Of a DNA stretch of 11,195 nt, positions 1 to 9,000 are shown piece by piece. The notes beneath the pieces were generated by a model. It had not been told where the DNA came from, searched no databases, and saw nothing but the letters and a program-made list of their open reading frames with translations. The stretch is taken from positions 1 through 11,195 of the forward strand of contig JAOXYC010214462.1 in assembly GCA_028565715.1 (NCBI GenBank), read 5' to 3'. The position numbers and the translations under genes are program-made. The stretch comes from Phoronis pallida (Eukaryota > Phoronida > Phoronidae). Every line of letters begins with the position of its first letter. Positions within the stretch are counted from its first letter, which is position 1.

Positions 1-75
1 CAGAACTTTAACATCTGTCACATCAATTAGAAACTTGTCATACAAACGATCTTCTATTTCAGATCTTGTCAAATC
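1..75 (-). CDS. VPS13: VPS13 exon 18 (runs out of the window)
   Basis: 25 codons, residues 682-706: DLTRSEIEDRLYDKFLIDVT then DVKVL. It matches 'L.EIMD[RK]AYD.F.[IV].[LI]..VQ[LV]L' of VPS13A/C. Acceptor CTGTACAG at 84-76, entry phase 0. No donor before base 1, so the exon continues to the left. Confidence 0.93.
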
Positions 76-3000
76 CTGTACAGAGAACATTATAACAAGA
101 TATGATTTATATAATTCAATAAATAACAAAAAATGTTTGTCAATGGGTGTTTTCAAATCAATAACCGAATGAAACAAGGATAGTTAGTTAATCTATTGAT
201 CCTGCCCTCAAAAAATAAAGGTCTTTAACTAAAACTTTATAGTCACTGTTCTCATACATTTATAGTAGAGAAGATCCCCAACTTAAGTTTGACGTAATGG
301 TAAGTCTTACAATGTATTTCAGTGTATTATCCTTGGTTCCATACATTGGTTCTACATCCGGCTTGAGGCTTGGTTTGAAATACGCACAACCGGATATGAG
401 TGTATTTCATTTTGTTTACATTGTCTCACGAAGTCAGGTTGTAGATCTCTTTTTCTATTGATCTATTATGCTGTTCCCTACAAGGCAATTAATATTAACA
501 ACCTACCTCTAAAGATACAATTTTTGGCTGCAGCTCGCTTCTCATTTTCAGATGACCAAAGTCGACCACGACAACATTTCCTTCCCTTTGTAATGTTCCA
601 TACTCTGGTATTACAACATATGGAGACATCAAATCTACTGAGAGGTCTATAGTCTGAAATAGGGAATTCATCAACTACAATGATTTGTTCTTTAATTCAA
701 CAGGTCAGTGTTTCTTTTATGGAAGAGTATTCTCATGTGAATAGCTGCATCACAGCGCCACTAATGGTGTTATTACATAATTCAAGCCAAACAGCGTTAA
801 CATTTGCACAGAAAATACTAAGGGCTATGTACCTCAGTTAGTAGAGCACTGTCTGGGATGATTTCAAATTTCTCAAACATATTATATTTTCTAGCAAGTT
901 TTTATTTGTGGTGGTACTTTGTTTAAATCAATCAACCTGGATAAATTTCTGAAGATTCATAATATACTATTGTCATTTTTGATAAAAAAAATTGTTAACT
1001 TTGAAATATTGAAACTGAGCCTTTGTCTGTTTTTTTCTTTTTACGAAAATAAAAAACAAATGAATGCCTATAAAGTTTGTTCAAATCCGCGACTTACTTT
1101 TAACAGTTATTAAAATTTTGATCATACAAACTACAAAATAACTGACAAACCTTGTGTTGTTGTATAGCATACTGTAGCCCTGCTTGACTGTATTTAGATA
1201 CTTGTTCCCAGGCCCGACCTGCTGCAGCTTTTACCTCATCCATGTTCAGGTTAGGCACATGGAAGAATGAAATTACCTCTGACACAGCATGCTGCAAAAC
1301 AAGAATTCAGGAGATGCAGTAAGGAGAAAAAAACAAAAAATTAGAAGCATTATTTATTTTTTTTAATCATAAGGTTAAGTCACAGTAACTTTTAAGCCAA
1401 ATTTGGACTGGGAATTATTAAAAATGGCATAGCATTGCTTTTACTATTAAAATGCTATGTATTACAAATAACAACAAAAAAACAAAGTTTTATTTTCCGT
1501 ATTCAAACCTTATCATAAACAATCTCCACTCTTTGTACACCAAGGTCTAATGCAAAGTCAGCATCCACATGTACTGGGTTTACATCAAAGGTCAGCTGTA
1601 ATAGAGCACTGTCTTGATCTGGAGCTAGAAATAGAGAAATACATTACAGAGGGTCTAATAAACTAACACAAAGTCAGCATCCACATGTACTGGGTTTACA
1701 TCAAAGGTCAGCTGTAATAGAGCACTGTCTTGATCTGGAGCTAGAAATAGAGAAATACATTACAGAGGGTCTAATAAACTAACACAAGTCAGCATCCACA
1801 TGTACTGGGTTTACATCAAAGGTCAGCTGTAATAGAGCACTGTCTTGATATGGGGCTAGAAATAGAGAAATACATTACAGAGGGTCTAATAAACTAACAC
1901 AAAGTCAACACAAAGTCAGCATCCACATGTACTGGGTTTACATCAAAGGTCAGCTGTAGTAGAGCACTGTCTTTATCTGGGGCTACAAATAGAGAAATTT
2001 TTAAAAACTGAAAGGTCAAGACATAGGGGAGGAGCGTATAGTAGCTCACAGTCTACTGCATGTCGTCACTGCAGTTTTACTAATGGTAGTATTATTAAAG
2101 TTATACATCGCTACTCACGAATGTGAAATCATAAACTATTGAATGAGGTCAATTGTGCTGGATTGTTTGTTACAAATTGCATCCTTACATTCATCTGAAC
2201 GAATAACTACCCTAGTTTCTTCTGGAAATCTCTATACAAGCGGCGTTTGTGACTTGATGAAATATCTGGACGGGTCACCAGAGATCAACTGTTACGTATT
2301 GACTTTGTGTTTTGGATTAAGAATGAAGGTAGTAACAAGAATTGACAACGAAAAATAATCAAACTGTGTAAAAGAAGCGAATGAAATGTCGTAATTCAAT
2401 AATTGATAATTCTACATTCGTAAGTAGCGATGTGATGTATGAGTTAAACAAATAACATTAATTAAACGGAAATGACCACACGGCAGTGTAAGTTGACACA
2501 ATAATTCAGGTTTAAATGGCTCAGTTCCAGTGTAGTTTGTACTTGGTACCAGACAAAGCTTGACACAATTGAAGTATCACATAAAATAGCTTGGTTCATA
2601 CTAAACATCACTTACCGGCTAGACCAATGTCCGATGTGATGATTGATACCAGCTCGTGCCCGACAGACGCTCCTTCAATGTTCACACATTGAGTCTTGCC
2701 AGTAAGCCTACAAATATAGACACCTTTAAATAAATGCCAATAACACTGTCCTGAATCTTTTCTAGGATGCTTTTTGTTACTAATAACAAAACCATTCTTA
2801 CTTGAAAATGCTCAAAAAGTCACATTGCAAATGAAAGGTATGAAAGAAAATTTGTGATGTCATAACTATTCATTTTTTTTCAATTAGCCGAAACGTACAG
2901 CCAACAGCCAAAATCAGGCTTCCAAAATTTAAGGACAGTCTTATCTAAACTATTATAATTTGAAAAGAAAATAATGTTGTGAAAGAATTAAGATGAATTA

Positions 3001-6000
3001 ATTTATCTGAAGTCACAGACGGATAACCAAATGGACATAAGACAAGAATTTCACAGAAAATCTGGGTCCATATAAGAGGGTAATACAACTGCTGAAAATA
3101 AAGAAACACTGTTCTGCCACCGGCAAGCAAAGCATTAAAGGTAAAATGTACCTAGCAGGATTTATCATAAACTAGATAGACATGTACAAAACACTAGCCA
3201 CAGGTAAATGGATGGGAATATAGCCAGACACCTAGGATACTGAAATAAGCTAGGAGTGATATAGGATTCCAAACCACAAACGTTGTGTGAGATTTATAAG
3301 ACAGTTTTCTCTATTCACATTTTATTTTGAGTAAATATTTGAAATATAATATGCCAAAACTCACTGTGGTTCAGTTTAATTAGTTAATATTCAACATTTA
3401 GATAGGAAGTAAAAACTTTTCTGGCTAAAAATATTTGGACTTGATAGGTTGTTAGTAACTGTCTACATAAAATGAAGCAATTTTTTCATAGATATTTAAT
3501 ACAAAACAAACAATAGTGCCACGATTCGTTTGATACAGACATTAATGCCAAGATTCTATCGAGTGAAAAATGAAATGTAAACAATCACAAAAGTACATCA
3601 ACTAGTTCCCATAGTGCAACAATTTAGCTGGGTACATACAGTATAAAAGCATTAATAACCTGTTAACGTAATGCTGCAAGCATAATGTCACCCTGCGGAA
3701 CAAAAATGTTAACGGGGTGATCAACAACCTGGCAGAGGATGTAAAAATCTACATGCACATGAAAACAAATGTGTAAGCTCAGAAATTTCCATTTGAGAAT
3801 GTATTAAAAACAATTTTCAAACGATGAAAAAGAGTACAGGCTTCACTTGGATAAGTTGTCACCCTTTTGAAGTCCAAATGCATTACCGTATAGCCCCGCA
3901 ATTGAGCGCATGCGCATATATGTGAAATAACGCAATTTTCTCTCAAAATGTTTGTACTCAGATTCCCGCAAATTAGGCGCATGGGCCTACAAGTTCCAAG
4001 TTCCGCGATAAGGCCCATGTTAACCGGGCGCTCCGGTTATAGGCGCACTTTTGACATGTTACTTTCAACACTTACTTGTTCTACTTAAATGTCCCGCATA
4101 ATAAGCGCATGGGCCTACAAGTTCCGCGATAAGGCGCGTATCCACAATTAGGTGCATGCGCTTAATTGCGGGGCTATAGGTAACAATTAAATTCAATTTG
4201 CACTAGATAAGTCACATTCCGGATAAACAGTCCCTCCCAATGATGACAAGTTAAGTGAGATGGCCTGAATCTCAATGTTTGATCTTAACAAGCATAGCAG
4301 TAAATTAATAAATTTAATAAGCTTAATTGTCAACACGACTTAAAAAAGCATTGTAAATTAGCATTCCATTAAATGATAGTGAGAATTCAGCAATTCAGAA
4401 TGAAAAATATATTTATTACCTGAATCCATCAGAACCGGGGCGGTTTTCGAACGTGGAAAGTAGATTAGTTACAGATGCTCGTAACACCTCGTTACCATAG
4501 TTGGATAATGTTAGCGATACTTCGGACAGCTCAAGTTTGACTGAATGTTCAACATACTGAAAACAACATTATGGACACATCAACTCTTGGTAGAATTTAC
4601 AGTTGACCCTTAATTTGTATTGTTTCTTGATTTGACTCAAACATGGTCTACTTGCTTTAAGTAAAAAATCCTCTAGCGAAAAGGTGCACCTCAGAGCCAC
4701 GCATAGGGTGATTACATACTGGTTCATAATGTTAAAATTTGCATAAAAAATACTACGGGCTATGTAGCTCAGTGGGTAAAGCACCTGTCCATCAAAGAGG
4801 TGAACTGGGTTTGATACCTAGTCAAGTTCCAAATTTTTCTTTCTACAAATTGATCACTTTCGGCCAGTAAAACCATACATTAATTTGTACCTAGTATACT
4901 GTTTCAGTGCATAAACTGACTGAGACCAACACACAATAACTTACTGATCGGGGTCTATTGCTAATAACCCCTCCCTCGGTGTACCCAATCTTTGAATACA
5001 GTGTCTCCTTTTCACTAGAACTCAGCTTGGACCAGAGACCTCTGTTGCCAGCATTGATACTTAATTCATCCTCGTCATCGCTGCTAGTCGACCACCAACT
5101 CCAAAACCAGCCTCGTTCTTTTCTTTTTCTCTCAGCACGCTCGGGAGCTTCCTTCTCAAACTTTGAAAACACAAAAGACGATAAAAAAAATTGTAATCCA
5201 TGTCGTCATAAAATAACAGTTCATAATTTAAAATAAAAGCTGTTTTAAATTTTCATGTTACAAATTATATGATGCCTAACAGCCAAAATGAAAGTACGTA
5301 CTACATTGTATACAAACTTTCACTTTTAAACATAAATTGGTATGCGAGAATATTGTAACAAGTACATTTTTTATTACATCTAAAAGAAAATATACCATGG
5401 CTTGGATTTTGATTTAAGATACTGTCTCCTTGTTGGTCCTGATCTGGCGCCAACATTCAAATCAACTAGAAATTTTGTGTATGCGTCCTTTGATGAACAT
5501 AACTAACTTGCATCTGAGTCAAAAAATTCAAAAACATCTGTAAGGGGTGATTTGAGAGGTTAAAATTGGACACAAAAGCTCTCAAATCACCACTTTGCAT
5601 ATTTTTTGAATTTTTTGACTCAGACGCGAGTAAGTAATGTTCAACAAAGGACTCATACACAAAATATCTAGTTGATTTGCGATTTGACGCCAGATTGGGA
5701 CCAACAAGGAGACAGTATCTTTAAATTGCAACTCTGAAAAAACCTTGGTGGATACCTCTAACTTCGCCTGTTCTTGAGCTAGTATAATATTGCACACATC
5801 AAGATATTCAGTAAGTTTAAGTAACTGTGCATCAACAGAGTTATCTTCAGGGTCGTCAAGTTTCTTCTTATACAATCGTTTATACTGCTTATATCGTGTC
5901 CTGTAAATATAACATTTAGATGTAATTATTGAAAAGACAGAAAAATTCGGAACTGATCTGGATTTGTTTCCCAGATCAGATCCGAATTTTTCTGTCTTTC

Positions 6001-9000
6001 AATATCTATAACTTTCGGCCAGTTAAAGCATACATTTATTTGTAACATAAGGACAGCTAGCTTTACAACCTCCACTTCATCCCGCTACAAACATAAGATA
6101 AGTAAGATAAATGAATTCTCAAATCAAAACTGTATCACTTGTACTGCAAGTAAAGTTATTTTACTTATCTCCCCTGTTTGTATATGTATGTAGCCGGATG
6201 TAGATATGTTTACTATATATTGAAAACACATGCAAGATTTTGGTGCAATTTCTGTGACAATGAAGTGGTAACGTTAAAACAAGTGGAATAGTACAGTATG
6301 ATTTTAAAAACGCTTCATTTTAATTGCAATATATACTTGAAGCATGGAACATTGCTCAGTGTTGCTTAAGGAAATAAACGTTTGCACAGTTTAACATAAT
6401 TGTTAGGAATGCATATTATACCTATGCTGCTTTATTCGTTCCCATGAGAACGGTCGTATATATTCTTCCAAGATGGCCGTGTATGAATATCTCCACCACA
6501 TCGTGGCGTTGTCTTTCACGGTTACCGCCGGGGCATACCTCCGAAACTGTTCATTAATGGCCATGAATTGCATCGAATCTACCAAACTGATTATGTTTAA
6601 AAACTGAAAGACAAATACAGTACAGATTTATCTTTTATTAATCATAAATTGATGTTCAATAGATACAAATACAAGAGCTGTGGCCGATAGATGGCACTAT
6701 CATTGTAATAGTCATATAGTAGAACTTCGAAACTAGTCAGTAATATATGTACTATGATTTTTAAAATATATTTTATTTGATAGCAAAATACAAGAGCCTA
6801 TGCAATGAAAAGCCACTAAAAGGATTTTTTTATCTCCTCCCAATTGTAAATTCAAAAACAGCATACAATACCTGTCGCCTAGAGAGAAGTAGATCTATGT
6901 CGTCCAGTTGCATGTTTACACGTATCCTTGGTGATGTGAAATCTTCATTTGTGTTCAACATTAAAGTACACTGACCGGAGACTGGACGTAAAACTGTAAT
7001 ATAGAGTCATTCATTAAACATAGAGTTGATTCTAATTATTCACTTACTGGGTACGTGAGAGTTTTTTTTGATAGTCAGACGTTTCTGCCGGCTACACCGT
7101 GCTTATATAAATGAGTGATGTTCCCACTGTGGACTTCATTCAATAAAATACTTGATTGTATACAGTAGCCAAAGTTACTCTATCATCTCTTTTCAATAGG
7201 GTGTGTTGCTTCTTAATCTGTTCAATAGGAGATGTTTTTAAATTTAAAAATTGCCAAAACTATCAGCAGAGAACAAACCAGGTATACAAAGAAAATAAAA
7301 GAATCAAAAGGTTTTGCAATCCTCTATACTATATACCAAATAAGAATACAAATAAATTTATGCTTTTAATGGCCGAAAGTGATAAATATTGAAAAGACAG
7401 AACAATTTGGAACTCATTTTTCTGTCTTTTCAATATATACCAAATAATATTGTCATCTAAAACCTAAATGAAATGTTGTCACTTACTGTAGTCAAACTCC
7501 TCCTCCAAAATCACATTAGTTTTCAATGATTCTTTCAGAAGATTCTGTAATGAAGAAACATTTATTGGAAAAAGAGTTGTTTCTTTTCACATCATTAAGA
7601 ATTCAACAAAATGAATGGCATTTACATTCCCAATACTGGGTCGAGATACAAAGTTTTCTGTCTTTTCAAATTTGTAATTTACAATGTAAGCTTTGTAATT
7701 AGCTATATCTTTTTGAAGCTTATAAAAAATTGTAGAGACAACTATTGAACAAGTGCTTTATATAATGAATTGATATTAACTTACCCTCCAAGCCTGTGTG
7801 TGTATTTTGTTCTTGATAAGATGATTGCCCTGTTGATAGGGGTTCCAGTAAATAGATAACATCTCTAACTTGATCACCTGCAAACAGGTAACAATAGTGT
7901 CTTAAAAATAGCAACAAATTCCATACAATACTGGGCAAATAAAATGAAAAATTATAATTAAATAATTACTAAAAATGTTCTACTGCAACAAATAACTGCA
8001 GGGGGTCTGGGGAACTTCAAAATCTGATCAAATGACAAAATGGGTTGCCCTAGCCCAACACTACTTATGAACATGGGCACATTGAAGTGTGATTATATTA
8101 GGAGCTTCACTGCCTCTGGCTCAAACCCCTTCCAATGTTGTTTACACAGATGAATAATCTTCACATGTTGGATGGCGGATCACCATCAGTAAAACAATGC
8201 ACCCAGCTCAAGCTATGAATCACTGTGGAAACATAACCAAGTCTACCCTATCTTCTTGAAGCCTGATTGGTGAAAGTGTTGTGCAATTTCTAGCTGAAAT
8301 GGCCCTCTTTAATATTGAGTGCTGACAAGTCATAACCAACCTTATAAACAACATCTGCGTTCTTGGGTTCAGACGTCCGCCATTTTGAATCAGTGGTGAC
8401 AGCAGACAGACTGTTGAGGGTGATTCCAAATGCAAAGGGGTGGTCAGGGTTGGTGACAGTGTCTTCATAACGAATGTGAATGTTCTTGATGTTCACCTAA
8501 ACAATGTACAAAAATATTCCCCACTTTAACAGTTCTATGATGTACATAAATACCCAGGGAGAGGTACTTCATATCAGGTGGGCCAAAAAAAAGTCCCCAA
8601 CTTCAACGTGACATATCTTCAAAACCGAACTTCCCAAATTTCTGATCCTAATAAGCACACTTATACTACTAATGAGTAGCCAAAATTTCAAAACAATTTG
8701 TTGACACAGCAATAAAAACAAAGTTACTAGTTGAAATTCTACGTTCCGGAGTTATTTTGTTTGCCTCTATGATTTTTTCGCTTGAACTTTTTTGCTTGGA
8801 TCTCCTGAACTTTTCATTAAAATGCACTAAAAAATTAGGATGCATGGCAAATACACATTTTGTGTTTGTGCAAATTTCATAAAAATTCATTAAACGGCGT
8901 TTATGGACATTAAAATCAATGTGCCTGGTCAGAATGAACTTTTCTTGCTTGTCACATAGAACGCCATTATTTGACGTAAGTAAGGCAATTACCGCGGAAC

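Noticed and set aside
1554-1996. CRISPR-like or satellite array
   Set aside because: The units are 115-127 bases, abut without unique spacers and consist of exon sequence plus its acceptor; this is a tandem gene-segment duplication.
1670-1996. Extra copies of exon 15 as additional coding exons
   Set aside because: Each lacks the second part of the exon and a convincing donor, and runs into a stop in the VPS13 frame.
2030-2100. Another SINE head fragment beside the inverted-repeat element
   Set aside because: CTAATGGTAGTATTATTA resembles the upstream part of the SINE copies, but the match is too short and AT-rich to call.
2143-2358. Plus-strand 71-codon open frame as a gene
   Set aside because: It lies inside an inverted-repeat element in an intron and shows no recognisable motif.
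4755-4827. Functional tRNA gene
   Set aside because: A and B boxes are present but the acceptor stem does not pair and a shared SINE tail follows.
4958-5236. Plus-strand 92-codon open frame
   Set aside because: It is the antisense of exon 12, whose minus-strand frame carries the conserved VPS13 motifs.
6067-6275. Possible further MITE in intron 10
   Set aside because: Only a short imperfect inverted repeat near 6094 and 6160 and weak similarity of outer ends; not above what AT-rich sequence gives by chance.
8220-8468. Minus-strand 82-codon open frame
   Set aside because: It overlaps exon 6 in a different frame and has no similarity to VPS13 or any domain I know.
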